A DNA stretch of 64,000 nucleotides from Viscum album (lineage: Eukaryota; Streptophyta; Magnoliopsida; Santalales; Viscaceae): assembly GCA_963277665.1 (NCBI GenBank), contig OY728153.1:270604250-270668249 (forward strand). The letters are read 5' to 3'. Position numbers and translations under genes: made by a program. The notes under the pieces are model-generated. The model was not told where the DNA came from, made no database searches, and saw only the letters and a list, made by a program, of their open reading frames with translations. Shown piece by piece: positions 22,705 to 36,435 of this stretch (the stretch's first letter is position 1; each line of letters opens with the position of its first letter).

Positions 22705-25654
22705 ATCGAGGTGAGGGGTACTCATGTAATTAATTAATGTTTTAAATTAATATAAATTAATTTTCAGGTATAAGTGGTACTAAATTGATATATTTAAAAT
22801 ATATATTTATGATGATCCAAAATAAATTCTTTAGATAATATTTATAGAGGTATATATACTTTTTTGATCCCTATATCTTAGTTTTAACCCTAGTTAACCC
22901 TTCTGAAAATTACCACAAAATGAATGTTTTATATTGTTTAAGGGTCACGAATGTTACTATAAAAGGAAAAGTGGAACATAAATAGACCTTGGTTAATATT
23001 TTAAATTATAATACATTATATTGTCAAAATTTAGGACTTTATGAATTTATGTTTTTTAATAAAATATTATTTGGTATAAAATATCATTAATTTCATTTCT
23101 AAAAAATACATGAAATATTATAATATAATATGTCTTTATCTCATATAAAATGGTTCCAAAATGATATTTATTTGATGATAATGAATATATGGTATTAATT
23201 TAATCATACTATTAAATTTAGATAGTAGTAGTTATTAATTTATACCATATCTTTTGGTTTAACCCCTTGGTTAACCAATGTTAACCTTAACGATTGTAAT
23301 GAAATTTGCAATTTTAAATGGTTATAATTTATCTTCTAACATTAAAATGGGATTATAAATTTATTAATAATTATTTTTTTACCATTTATAATTCTAATTA
23401 TCCTATATCATTACTTTTATGAATTTTAAATTATTTAATAAAATAATATTTGACAGAAGATATAATTAACGTCATTTTATTATACTATTCCTTAAATTTG
23501 ACATTTAAATCAACATTATATAATATTAATTTACATTTAAAACATTAAAAAATTAAAAAAATTTAATACTGATCTATAAAATTCATCACGTACTATGATT
23601 CACAAAAATATATTTCATTTATATTTTTAAAAAAATCATTTACATGATATTTGTGTTGCTTGTATAAGAAAAATTTCATCATTTTTAAAGACTTTAAGGA
23701 AAATATTTCATCACTAAAAATTAAAAAAAAAATTATTATGATAAAAAAATAATTTCATTTTTCAAGTTCACAATTATAACTAAAATTATCTTTTTTTTAC
23801 ACTTATGTATTAAATATAGATTTTTTTAATTCAAGATAATGGTATTTCATAATTTCCTTTATTTAAAATAATATAAATGTTCTAATCAAGGGAAAACGGT
23901 ATTAAAATTACAAATATTTTAATTTGGGATGGAAATTGTAAAATTTATCTAATCCATTGACATTAATGCATGTTTTGGGATGATTTAGATACATTATCTC
24001 ATGATTATAACTATATCTTTCTACTTTTACACATGTTGATGTGGAAAATATTTACCATAATTATTATTCACAATGAAAAAAAATAAAATGGAATATTTAT
24101 CAATATTTAACCTTATTTTTTCAAATATGGTATCATACTTTCAAGAACCAATATGTAAAAGTTTCTGCGGTTATTTTTAATTTTTACACATAGAATTCAA
24201 TAATTTTTTTTTAAAAAACATATTTTTGATGGATAAAAATAATTTCACAGAAAATTGAGTTCTTATTTCATAATAATTAATCAACACATTTAAATTGAAT
24301 AGGATAATTTTACATATATTTCATAACATTGTTACTCGTTTTCATATCCTCTGATTTACTAACATGGTTATAACTGTTCCATTTAAATATTAATATTTTT
24401 ATAGAATATCACAATGCACATAAATAGTAGTATTGGGCATTATGAAATACATTGAGCCTATTATTCATTGAAATTGATTTTTTTGGGTGTTGGATATAAA
24501 TATTAGAAGGTGTGAAGAGAATGGGTGAATTTATAAGGCAATGAGAGGAGATATTAAAAATATTGTATTCATTAGTTTATTATTTTTTCCTAAAAATTAA
24601 AAATAAGGATGAATCTTATGACTATATATAGTAAATGGTGTTTTTGAGTTATAAATAATGTGTTATTTAATTATGAATGATTCATAAAATAATATACTAA
24701 GTTAATAATGTTAAATACACATTTTTCTGTATTTCATTGTTGAAAAAAATTCAATGTTTATAGAATATTTCCAAAAATTCTACAAAGACATTTTTGGACG
24801 TTTAGTTTCCAAAAATAAATCCATTTAATGATAATAATTTTCTAAACATGAGAACTTTTTTTTAATTAAAATCATTATTTATTTGAAAAATTCCAATTTT
24901 AATATTATGGTAAATTTTATCACTGTTTGAAAAATAAATTATGGTCCCATATAATTAAATTATTTTTATTTATGAAAAAAATATTATTTTATAATAAATT
25001 CTAATGAAAAAAATCCTATTTATTTTTAAATCAAATCAAATCATATATGTTTTAAAAAAATACAGAAACTTATGTTAACATTTTTAAAACATTTTTTTAC
25101 TTTTATCTTGATTTAAAGATGTCATATATTAATCATATATTATGACAAAATGTTATTTTACACTTTAATAAGAGACGATACTATTTTAATAGCCATATTA
25201 CTATTCATAACAATCCAATTTTTTTAAAATAGCCAGATTACTATGAAAGTGTTTAGATTTTTAATGGTCAAATGACTACCCTACATTTAATAAATACTTC
25301 ATATTTTATTAATTCTTCATTAATTATATTTTCTCACTAGGGTGTATATATTTTTATTTTCATAACTAATATTTCATTACTAATATTCTTTATTTATATA
25401 GTATTAATCATGATTGTCGTTAATTTGGGAGATCAAGGAGATCCATATTTTCTTAATTTATAATTTTTATCCCATTTAAATATTTTCAACTATCATATAT
25501 ATTATTATTCTTTACATGTAGTTTTAAAATTAATATAATAAAATTTTGTGGGTTTTATCATGTAATTTATGTGATTTATATAATAATTCATTACTAAATA
25601 TGAAAAGTTTATATAAGAAGGGAAATTACATTGATAAAAATTCATGGTTTTACA

Positions 25655-25670
25655 TTCATCCCCCTTAAGA
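25655..25670 (-). other. Polypurine tract of the B chromovirus
   Basis: On the - strand TCTTAAGGGGGATGAA sits directly upstream of the TGTAAAACC start of the 3' LTR and downstream of the chromodomain. Confidence 0.7.
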
Positions 25671-25744
25671 AATTTAATCTTCCAAATATTGTTTTACATA
25701 CTATGTTAAAAACTATGAGGGTGCTTATACTTCATTGGTTCCTA

Positions 25745-25843
25745 ATGTTCCCATGTCACATCCGCACAAATATGGTTCTTCCCAAATACTTTAACTAGGT
25801 GACTTGTCTTATTGTATATAACATTGTCTCTATGATCCAATAT
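25745..25843 (-). pseudogene. Chromodomain remnant (B)
   Basis: One 33-codon frame is open and reads I-L-D-H-R-D-N-V ... L-V-K-V-F-G-K-N-H ... V-T-W-E. The pattern matches the chromodomain found after integrase in plant chromoviruses, which binds modified histone H3 and steers integration to heterochromatin. Upstream L-E-N-D-L-S-Y-E (about 25865-25890) is the usual linker, in another frame because of an indel. Confidence 0.8.
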
Positions 25844-28096
25844 ATTCACCATCTTCTCTCATAAGAGAGATCATTTTCTAGTTGTTCCACCTACAGATTG
25901 AGTACACAAGAGAGATTAGGTCTTTACATCCTATAGAGGGATAAATGGAAAATGATATGTACTTAATACAAGTTTTTTATTAGTTCTAGCTGATATGCCA
26001 CTACTTCGATGATATCGAGAATCTCAAAGGGAATGATGTACCTTAGATTTATTATTCACTTCTTCATAAATATTAGGTATCTCTTACATTAAGACATATG
26101 GAGGAACAAATTATCTATGTCCTTAAAATCTAGATATCATAAAAAATTATTAGTTTAAGTCTTATATCAATGTTGAGAATCCCTGATGTGTTGCTGAAAG
26201 TTCTACGCCTTTTTACATTTATTTGATCACATCTAGTCCCAAAAACTTGTGTTCTCTAAATTTATCTTAAATCATATGCGTTCTTTACTTATTATTATAA
26301 ATTAATTCATATAGAGCCATTTTATTATTTATTGAAATACATTATTATATAAGAAATCAACCATAGGAATATACTGATCCCATCCTCCATTGAAATCGAT
26401 TGAGTATGCTCTCAATATGTCAGAACAATTCTGGATAGTTGGTTCATGTTTTCCATAAGTGAGGGGGTGATGATTCAATTTTAATATCTTCTTAGTTTTT
26501 AGAGTATTTTGGATATTTTTCCTTAAATTAATGGAAAACCATGTATATATCTCAAATATAAATGATTATGGTGCTCCATGTGGCCTCAACACTTGTCTGA
26601 TGTTTATCCTTGCAATTTGATCGAGTGATAAATCCTCCCAAAATTACATGAAGTGAGAAGTATTTTTAATGTTATATATTATAACCTATATATAATTATT
26701 TCTTATGGATGTATTCAAGATACTATTTAAAAGCCCATGATTATGGTTTCCCATTTTCATATAGGTATGGTTAACATATTTATCATTCCCACACACTTTT
26801 TCCTCTCTGCCTTAACTTTATAACATACCAATAATGTTCTTGTACATTCTATTATCTCCTTATTCATATTGTCTCAAAAATAGTTATTCCATTTATCTAG
26901 ATACATATTCATTATCTCTAGGTTGATGTAGAAGTTTGAGATATTTGAATCACTCAATAACTTCTTATTTATATACAGATTTGATAGTAAGCCTTCAACC
27001 TTTTTATTATCTCTAGATTTGATGGTACATATAGTGGTGGACCAAATCTTAAAACTCATTCTTCATCAATTTTAAACTCTCTGGATATCCATTTTGTTAT
27101 ACTTCCCACCTTTTTCTATATTTCCACATCATAAGTTTAAGTATCCTTTATCTTCTCTTTAAGGGATAATTTAAATTCATTTTGGGAAACGAATAATGAT
27201 GTTCTTTACTTTATTCCTTCCATTCCAATCAATTGAAAGCCTAAAAATATTAAATCATCCTAAATTCCTAATATAGATGAGGTTTTTGGATTTTTTCTAC
27301 TTAGAAAATCTACCACTTTATTTTCTATACTTGGATGGTAGTGGATTGAACAATCATAGGCCTTTATCAGTTTTAATCATCATTGTTGGTTCATATTAAA
27401 CACCTTCTATGTGAATATATATTTCACGATCAAATAATAAATATTTATTTCAGACTTCTCTTACTAGATATATTTAATCTGAACTATCAATGTGAATATA
27501 AATATATCTATCCCTGTTCATGCGTTGGATAGTTCTTCTCGTGTACTATCACCTACCTCATGAAAAAGGATATAACATTATCTTTATGCATTAGTACACA
27601 ACACAAGAATTTTTTTTAAGAATTTCTATATATCAAAATTCTTCCCCACTTGAGGAATGTGTGAGAACTAATAAAGTGATAAGACTAATTTTTAACACCT
27701 TGAATATTACATCACATTCGTTAGTCCAAAAAAACATTACTCCCTGCTGAGTCCTCTAGGTCAAATGGTTATAAAATCATGGTATGTTTCCCATAAATCA
27801 CCAATAATTCCTAACTAATCTACGGATTCCTTGAATATTCTTTATAAATTTTGGTCTTCACAATTCCTTTATTTTTATTACATAATAAGGGTATAAAAGT
27901 ATTACATTTCTAGTGAAAACATGCAACATTAATTAAACTTCCTCAATCCATAGACAACATTCACTTCATATTCATGTAGTTTATTAGTTCATAAGGACTT
28001 TATTAAAATGTTTAAATAATTATTATGATCCTATTTTTATTTAGATTATATCATAATATCATCTATAAATACTAGCATACATATTTGGAGTTAATC

Positions 28097-28119
28097 TATA
28101 TATATATATATATATATAT
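28097..28119. repeat. (TA)n microsatellite
   Basis: An uninterrupted TA run within the RT remnant of B. It interrupts the normal spacing before the F-I-D-D active site. Confidence 0.9.
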
Positions 28120-29296
28120 TTCATTAAGTTGTTGAATATTTTTGGAGTATTAGTGAGTCTAAAGGGAATCCCTAGGAACTTATACTCTCCATTTGTTTTT
28201 CAAAATTGTGTTTTGGGAATATCAACATCCTTTACCTTTAATTGGTGATATCCAAAATAGATGTGAACATTAGAGAAGTTATGGTTCTCATTTAGTTGAT
28301 AAAATATTTCATAATTATATGGAATATGATACTTGATCATTATAATTATTTTTTTTGAGTTCAATATAATTAGTGTAGTGGAACATTGAACTATCCATCT
28401 TCCTAAAAATTAGGACCAACACACCCTAGTGTGAATCGTTAGATCATATAGAACCATTTTATAGATTCAATTTTAAGTGCTTATTCAGTTAGTAAAACTT
28501 AATAGTGTCCATCCTTTAAGGAGAATTGGATATGGGTAGGGATCTAGGAATAAATTTAATTGAAAACTCACCCTACCGATTTCAAGGATGACTTAGATAC
28601 TTTTCAAGAAATAAATCATTATAGTCCCTCATAATGTGAATGTATTCGATAATGATTTTATTCGTTGTCTCAATCATTTTATCTAGATATGATTTACAAT
28701 TAAAAAAATATTATCTATTCTTGTAAAGAATATTATAAATGTGATTCATCCCTAAACTTACACTTTTATATCACTGGAGGATGACTCGACATATAAAGAG
28801 TGATCTCCCTCTCACTATAGTTGAATATTAATTTATATATGGACAACAAATCCAGACCCAATATATCATCAGTCTCCAATAAAGGATGTTTGAATTTTTT
28901 TCTTCTAGGACGTTCAATATAAAAAAAATTAATAGTGGAGGAGTTATATATATAGGATAAAATGATGTATTTTTTGTACTCTCATGGATACCTAAACACA
29001 TATGTTTTTATGTGGTGTTTGAATATTTATGTTTAACCCAAAAGATATAAAATATTTGGTTGAACATGAATCAAATAGTAAAATCAGTATTCCTGAATTA
29101 ATTACCAGCATACATGTCATAAAATTATTTCAATAATCCACCAGAGTTGTATTGACTATAAATTACATTATATTCTCTCGAGGGAATAAAGTATTTTATC
29201 ATTGATTGTATCTGACATCCGTTGGTTTAGTTCATTAGCTTTCATAATTCCTATATCCATTTTAGTTGAAACACAAGAACATCAGTTGAGTGTGTT

Positions 29297-32200
29297 TATA
29301 AGGACCCAGCCTTAAAACATTACATAATCTTGAATTAAATGAATAATTCACATTGAGTATCTTTTCAGGTTTAGATATTTAGAGAATTAGTTCATTACAT
29401 ATACATAATAAATTTAATATTACATGTAGACACATATACTCAATATCTATTTTTTTTCAAAAAATAAAAACTCTTTGAAAGAGTGATTCCTAGTTCCATA
29501 TTTTAGATAGAAAGACTTTTCCTTGATCCCATATTTGACCCTATTCCACTTTATATCCTGTGAAAAACATTTCAAAAAAATGGGATGAGCATAAAAATCT
29601 CAGTAAGGGATACACAAAGAAAGAAAACTATTAGTTTTTCAAAAAAAAAAGTAAACCATGAATACTTTATCATAAGTAATACTTTTCACCCTTATGAAGT
29701 AATAAATACTCTTCACTGAATAAAAGATAATTGCTTACCCTTTTATAACCAAAGGATTACCATAAAACCCTTTTAAAGAACACTTAACATATAAAGGTAA
29801 CTTGGGACATAAAAATACTTAAATGGAAAGACCATACGGTCGACTTCCACACATATCACTGAATGGAATAGCCATACGACTGACTTCCATGCCCAATGCA
29901 TTAGAGGTTATAACGTAACCACCCATCCTGGTTTTCATGACCCACCCGTCATTTGGATTATCACATAACCATCCATCAAATGTCCAAGTACCATTATAAA
30001 ATCATAACACATATAAAAAATATAAAGGAAAGAAAACATTTCCACATTTCAATCACAATATGTTGACATATCAAATCCATTATCAAAACCATTTTCAATA
30101 AAAAAATACATAAAATAGTATATGTTATTTATATTTCTTTTAAAAACATTACGTCTTCTTAAGGAATCCAAAGATCAAATAATACTCGCAGTGGCAGAAA
30201 GGTCGTTGTCACCGCATATGTTAAAAAGAAACATAATTTCTGTCGTTTAGAAAAACGCTTAATAGAGAAAAGATTCCTTTTGAATAAAAGTAAATGTAAT
30301 AGGGGTATATACATTGTATAAAAGAATGTTTTGTATTAAACAAAATGTGCATCAATGAAAGGAGATTGAGACAAAGGCCCTTACCTCATGTCCGACTTGA
30401 ATCGATCATTCTTTAATATCCTGAATAATAAAATAGAGTAACTTTATACTTTCTTAAGAACCTTTTTCAAGTTCATTATTCCTTTTATACCACTTATTAC
30501 CATGTATTGAACATTATGTAATCATTTATGTTAATAACGGTTGATTTATCGATCTTCTGTACTTGAGTCAAAAATAAACTACTCATAATTACAAGTTTTT
30601 CATGTGGTAAAACATCCATTATATCTAGAATTATATTCATGATTTAGATATCATATATATCATTTATGTCTAGTATACACATGCATTTATAATATTACAT
30701 AACATTTAGAGGTAAGAAATGAAATGCACCGTTCATGGAGACGGTAAGCCGTACGTACACATGAATGCTACTTTTATTATTTATTTCATATTTAATGTAA
30801 TGAAATCATAATGATATAAATGTATATTATAATTACATTATCATATCATATATAATATCATTAACTCTATCCTTTATATGTGCCACATATGGCATTAACG
30901 ATTCAAATCACATTGAGGAGGCGGTAGTCCGCACTTCCTAAAATGAAATTATCGCGTTTATCCATTATGGAAACCATAATGGTATGCCATAAATGAAAAA
31001 TAAAGATGCATAAGTAAAACATAAACATAATATATATCATAGATAAATATAGTTACATCTTAATTCCCACCATGAGAGGCGATAGGAGATAATTGAACAA
31101 TCATCGTTTCGTGAGGCAATATTTCGCCGTCCGCAGAAACAGTATGTTCATCACCCATTAGATGGAGTTCTGTGTAAGTGTAACTCAAATAATTCTCATA
31201 AATAAATCCTAGTATATTTAAGATACTTTTCTGTTACAAAATAATGGAATAAAAAGAGTTTAGGGGGTTGGAGAAGCAAAATAAAACAAAAGGAAATAAG
31301 AGAAGACATTACCTTTAAATTGGGTAACTCTCCTTGGTTTAAACCAAAAGGGTTTCTTGAAGAGCTTTCTGCCTGAGGTATGGATTCTAGGATGAAGATA
31401 AGGATGTGGAGAGATAATATGAGAAGGGTTTGGATGAGCAAATTTCTAGATAGGTGTGGGTAAGGGGGTGTAGGTTGGGGCCTTTTTTAAGAGGGAGGAG
31501 GGTTACTTTTGTAAAGTCTTGAAATGTTAAATTATTATTAAATGATTTTCAGAATTTGAAAGGTCCCAAAATGATATATTTCGAGGATAAGGTAATAATA
31601 TTTCTAAATTCACCCATACAATAGGTTTTAATCAAGTTTTTTTCCTTGATTTTACCTTATCTTTTCATTTTATTTAAATCGTTCATTAATGAGATAATCA
31701 CTACATCGTCATGGTGTCAAAAATAATTTTATTTTTTTAATGTCTAAAAATTATAAAAAAAATACCATGATGTAGGAAATATTTTTAGATTTATAATAAC
31801 TATTTATAGTCTAAGAGATCATTTATATAATCAAAAATATAATTATTTTAATTAGGTAATACATTCTTTGGTTATATTTTCCTTTCTTTAAAAATAATAT
31901 AATAAAAGGTCACTATCACACTAAAGTGATTCCATGGGGTTCAAAAGTTGTATCAAGGCATCCCATGGTCGTCCATGACTGAAAAAAATGATTTGGACAC
32001 AATTTGGGGTCATTTTATATTATTATGATGTTATTTTATTACCCCTAACTACCTGATTACTAATTAATTGTGATAATTAAAGATAATTGCCATCGTTACT
32101 ATTCATAATATAAAAAAAAGAGTCTTAATTACCTAATTTGGACATTATGATTCCAAATATGGAACCCATTTTACCAAATTCTATACACAGAAATTGCAGT

Positions 32201-32950
32201 AATTAATTTAAAAATAATTTTCGTTGTCAAAACAAATAGCATATTTTTAAGAAACAATATCTATCAAAAGATTGAAACATGTTTATGTGCAATTTCAAAG
32301 TGAAACTAATTACAATGACCACCATCGGATTAAACGATAAAAATATATTCTAATTACACTTTAAAACATATTAAAAAGTTAATATAACCATATAAATAAA
32401 TTAGATTAAAAGGAGGTTTTTAATTAAAATACAACATTTTTCATTATTCATTAGAAAAAAGTGTTTTATCGGAAAAAAACTAAAATTTACACAAAGTATA
32501 TTTTGATGTACCGATTCTAAAGAAGAATTTTATTTGGTCCAATATAACGTATAAGAGTGACCAAAACTCTATTTAAAGCGGGTTCACCATCAAAAGGAAA
32601 TAAATCGACCTTTTAGTGAATATTAGAGTATTTATGCCTACAATTGAATTTTTTTCTTATTTTAAGCCTTTATCTTTTGTTAGATAAATGTAAAAAAATT
32701 TAACAAACATATATAATCATATTTTACTTATTTCAATTCATTCCCACCAATACAACGACTATGCGTTAAGTACTATTTAAAATAATATTATTATATTATT
32801 AGTGTGCAACATAAGATTTCAAAGAATCTCGTTGTTGCGTACCGAGTACGCCATCGAACATAGAAACCCCTTAAAGTAAAATATGTATTTGATTATAAAA
32901 TATTAATAAATATGAATATGTCTTATTCTTTATTTAACTGGGATGTTACA
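29297..32950 (-). repeat. 3' LTR of element C
   Basis: It matches 37611-41267 along its whole length. It holds the module triplet at 30719-30790, 30904-30945 and 31081-31140. The TATA region is decayed (CCTTTTTTAAGAGGG at about 31481). The - strand frame at 31196-31441 lies in the transcribed leader and is not conserved as protein. Confidence 0.92.
30719..31140 (-). promoter_or_regulatory. Triplet of hairpin modules, C 3' LTR
   Basis: The best module reads GCACCGTTCATGGAGACGGT (30726-30745) followed by GTACGTAC on the + strand. The others centre on GAGGCGGTAGTCCGCACTT (30917-30935) and the TTTCGCCGTCCGCAGAAACA block (31122-31141). Spacing is about 185-195 bp. Confidence 0.65.
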
Positions 32951-32965
32951 TCCTTCCCCCCTTTT
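32951..32965 (-). other. Polypurine tract of element C
   Basis: On the - strand AAAAGGGGGGAAGGA runs straight into the TGTAACATCCC start of the 3' LTR. Confidence 0.9.
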
Positions 32966-32990
32966 GGAAATTGCATCCTCCTAATTTTAT

Positions 32991-35900
32991 TCACTTATCA
33001 AATAAGTGGGGGTATTTATCGCTCATAGCATTTTCAGATTCCCATGTTGCCTATTCAACCATATGGTTTTTCTACAAAACCTTTACCTAGTGAATTACCT
33101 TATTCCGCAAAAATTGCTCTCTTTGGTCAAGAATCTGGACTGGTTGTTCCTCATAAGATAGATTCTCTTTCATCTGAACTACCACTCAGCTCAAAACATG
33201 GGATTGATCTGGAATATACTTTCACAACATAGAAACATGAAAAAAATTGTGTACCTGGGAAAAATGTGGAGGTAAATCCACTCTGTATGCAACTGATCCA
33301 AATTTCTCTAGAATTTCATAAGTTCCAATGAACCTTGGACTCAACTTTCCCTTCTTACAAAAACACATCACACTTTTCCATGGAGTAACTTTGAGAAAAA
33401 CATGATCACCTACCTAAAAATAAAGTTCATTCCTCCGGTTATCTGCATAACTTTTCTGCCTGCTCTAAGTTGTTCTCATGTGCTTCTGAATCAACTGAAC
33501 TTTCACTACCATCTCTTCCACCAATTCTAGTCCCATCTGCATCCTTTCACCAACTTCATCCCAAAAATCTAGAGTTCAACATCGCTTCCCATATAATACC
33601 GCAAACGGATCCATTTTTATACAGGAATGATAACTGTTATAATAAAAAAATGCATCCAAAGAATGATGTTGGTCCCAACTTCCCTTGTAATCTGTCGTGC
33701 AAGCACGTAACATATCCTCCAAGGTCTGAATTGTTCGTTCTGACTGCCCATCTAATTGAGGATGAAAATATGTACTAAAATTTAATTCAGTACCCAATGA
33801 CTTCTAAAGTCCATTCAAAATGTTATAAGTATACTTGGGATCATGATAAGATACAATGGAAAGAGGAACTCAATGTAACATGACTCTCTTTAACATAAAA
33901 CTGAGATAGTTGATCTAGAGAGAATGTATCTCGAATTGGAAGAAAATGACCAGATTTAGTCAATCGATCATCAATAACCCAGATTGCATTATTACCTCGA
34001 GATGTCTTTGGTAATCCCACAATGAAGTCCATGTATATATTTTCCCATTTCCACTCTGGCACCGGTAAAGACTAAATCATCTCTTTCAATAACTGCCGCT
34101 CTACTTTAACCTACTGATAATTCAAACAATTCAGAGTAAAATCAGCAATATCTCTTTTTTATTCCTTCCCACCAGTAATACTCCCGAAGATTTCTGTACA
34201 TCATATTACTCCTAGGATGAACCGAAAATGGGGAAATATGAGCCTCACATAAAAACTCATTCTTCAAATGTGAATCAATAGGCACACATAATATCTTCGA
34301 AAACCTCAAAACACAGTCATTATCAATGTTAAATTCAGGCAACTTACCCTTTTGAACCAACTCTACCATTTTCTACAACTCACTGTCTTTCTTCTGCTCT
34401 TGATTAATTCTGTCTGATAGAGATGATCTCACTAACACCGGAAATGAAACTGAAGAACTTCCTGCACCAACAAATTATATGCCAAAGTTCATCAAATCAA
34501 AAACCAAAGGATTTCGTTCCAAATGTTGTATGGTTAATGAATCATTACTTTTTTCGACTCAAAGCATCAGCCACTTTATTTTCTTTTCCTGGATGGTAAT
34601 GAATTGTACAATCATAATCTTTGATTAATTCTAGCCATCTCATCTGTCTCATGTTCAATTATTTCTGAGTGAATATATACTTTAAACTTTTGTGATCGTT
34701 ATATATTTCACACATTACTCCATACAAATGATACCTCCAAATTTTTAAATCATCAACAACAGTAGATAATTCCAAATCATGTGTAGGGTAATTTAACTCA
34801 TGAGTTTTCAAATGACGTGAAGCATAGGAAATTACCTGATCATTCTGAATAATGACATATCCAAGTACTTTTAACGAATCATCAATATAGATAACAAACT
34901 CAACAATTATGGAAGGAAGTTCCAAATTTAGATCATTCACCAATCTTCTTTTCAATTCTTGAAAAAAATCCTCACATTCTTTTGTACAGATGAACTTAAC
35001 ACCCTTTTGAGTTAACTTAGTCATTGGACTAGATAACCGTGAAAAATTCTCAACAATCCACCGGTAATAACCTGCCAAACTAAGTAAACTATGGATTTCA
35101 GTTATATTTGTAGGTCTTGGCCATTCTTCAACAACTTTTGTTTTAGTTGGATCAAAAGTTATGCCATTTTTTGAAACAATGTGACCAGGGAACGAAATTT
35201 TTTGTAACCAAAACCCACACTTGGTTAATTTTACATACAATTTATTTTTTTAAGGTTTGCAAGATAACTGTTAAATTACATTCATGTTCCTCTTTACTTT
35301 TGGAAAAAAACCAAAATATCATCAATGAACAGAACCAAAAACATATCCAAGAACTCATGGAAAATTCAATTCATTATATCCATGAATACAGCAGGTGCAT
35401 TGGTTAACCGAAAAGGCATAACTAAAAACTAATAATGGTCATATCTAGTATGAAACCCAGTCTTCGAAACGTATCCTTCTTTTACTTTTAACTGATGGTA
35501 CCCCGACCTCAAGTCAATATTTGAAAAATAATGAGCACCTTGGAGCTGATCAAACAAATCATCAATATGAGGTAAAGGATACTTGTTCTTAATAGCGATG
35601 TTATTCAATGCTCTATAATCAATGCAAAGTCTCATTGAACTATCTTTCTCTTTAACAAACACGACCATAGCACCCCATGGTTACATGATAGGTCGAATGA
35701 AACCTTTATCTAATAACTCCTATAATTTCTTCTTCAACTCTAAATGTTCAACTTGAGCCATTCGATAAGGGGGTTTTGAAATTGTCTTAGAATCAGGAAC
35801 TAAGACAACAGTAAATTCGCCTTTCCGGTCAGGTATAATACCAGGAAACTCATCAAGAAAAACATCAATATACTCATTTAACACTGGAACATCATTAATC

Positions 35901-36435
35901 TGAACAGTTCCTTTGTTTTCCACAATATGTTCAAGGTAACATTCATTTCCTTCATTTACTATTTTCACGACTTCTTGATATGTTATCAAAAGAAATGGTT
36001 CATTTTTGTACACAAATTGGAAATCTTTCTGAAAAAAAACCTCTGTAGCTCTACAGTCAATCTTAGAATGATAAACAGAAAGCCAATTCATTCCCAAAAT
36101 AACATCGAACTCTACTAGAGGAAAAACAATAAGGTTTGGAGGTAGATTCTTTCTCCACACAAGGACAGGAAGGTTCTTGTGATGTCTTTTTATCTCAACA
36201 TTTCCTCTGGGTGTTTTTACCATAAGTTTAGGATACATATCTTGAGATTGAATTCCTAATTTATTAGAAAACTTCTCAGAAATGAATAAATGTGCAGACC
36301 CTGAATCAAACAACACATTGGCATAAGCTGAACAAACAAACAGTGTACCTGATACTAATTCATTCGATGGTCCAACATCTGCTGAAGTAGTTGCAAAGGA
36401 TTTCACCACCCCTTTTTTCTTGTAGTATGGATTCT
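32991..36435 (-). pseudogene. Pol of element C: protease, RT, RNase H, integrase, chromodomain
   Basis: Pol continues in the gag frame after an in-frame TAG, so gag-pol was one reading frame. The protease has L-F-D-S-G-S (about 36290-36310). R-T follows: the P-P-Y-R-M block at about 35760, [10 protein letters not shown] at about 35600-35640, and the active site F-I-D-D (35318-35329). RNase H (34659-35000) ends in Y-I-F-T-Q. Integrase has its zinc-binding half at about 34140-34300 (H-x-S-P-F-S-V-H). Its core runs M-D-F-I-V-G-L-P (about 34020) to G-Q-S-E-R-T-I-Q (about 33730). The C-terminal L-P-P-H-F-S-Q-V-H block is at about 33270. A chromodomain at 32994-33160 ends Y-P-H-L-F-D-K, and the TGA stop is at 32991. 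At least six stops and several frameshifts break it. The enzymes would copy the element RNA and insert it into chromatin. This copy cannot make a full protein. Confidence 0.9.
32994..33160 (-). pseudogene. Chromodomain of element C
   Basis: The frame reads S-Y-E-E-Q-P-V-Q-I-L-D, then L-R-N-K, V-K-V-L, A-T-W-E-S-E and Y-P-H-L-F, with three internal TAG codons. The pattern is that of plant Tekay/Del-like integrase chromodomains. Two of the stops sit where Trp (after V-K-V-L) and Gln or Glu (before A-T-W-E) are expected. Confidence 0.85.

Larger units (their letters stand above)
19772..25654 (-). repeat. Family B LTR (about 5.9 kb)
   Basis: On the - strand it starts TGTAAAACCATGAAT at 25654, directly after a polypurine tract and the B chromodomain. 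It ends GGGATGGAGTTAC at about 19772, which aligns with the GGGTTGGGGAGTTACA end of the A LTR. Its last 600 bp (about 19772-20370) matches the A LTR 3' part, including the GATGCATCAGT and GGCCTTGA blocks. It contains a TATA box at 22697-22704 and three hairpin modules between 21940 and 22380. The U3 part is very long, about 2.95 kb. A priming-site remnant follows on its left side, so it is placed as the 3' LTR of the B chromovirus and the 5' LTR of a neighbouring unit. A frame at 22225-22578 is not a gene. Confidence 0.7.
25671..29296 (-). pseudogene. Pol remnant of old B chromovirus (protease to chromodomain)
   Basis: Frames break constantly, but the canonical order is readable on the - strand. 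The protease has F-D-S-C-S-T (29064-29072), where the usual Gly after Asp-Ser is Cys. The RT N-terminal block is at about 28560, RT block Y-H-Q-L-K-V-K and P-F-R-L-T-N at about 28140-28260, and the RT active site F-I-D-D at about 28050. The RNase H end, with Y-D-C-S-I-H-Y-H-P and L-S-R-K, is at about 27300-27360. Integrase C-terminal core D-G-I-S and Y-N-N is at about 26350-26420. The chromodomain, with I-L-D-H-R-D, L-V-K-V-F and V-T-W-E, is at 25745-25843. The gag half of this element lies at 41268 onward, beyond the nested element C. A run of about 12 TA repeats sits just beside the RT active site (28097-28119). The ORF at 26874-27059 lies inside the integrase region but is not itself informative. 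Confidence 0.75.

Noticed and set aside
33044..33778. + strand frames over the integrase region of element C
   Set aside because: They are antisense shadows of the - strand pol, which carries the family motifs.
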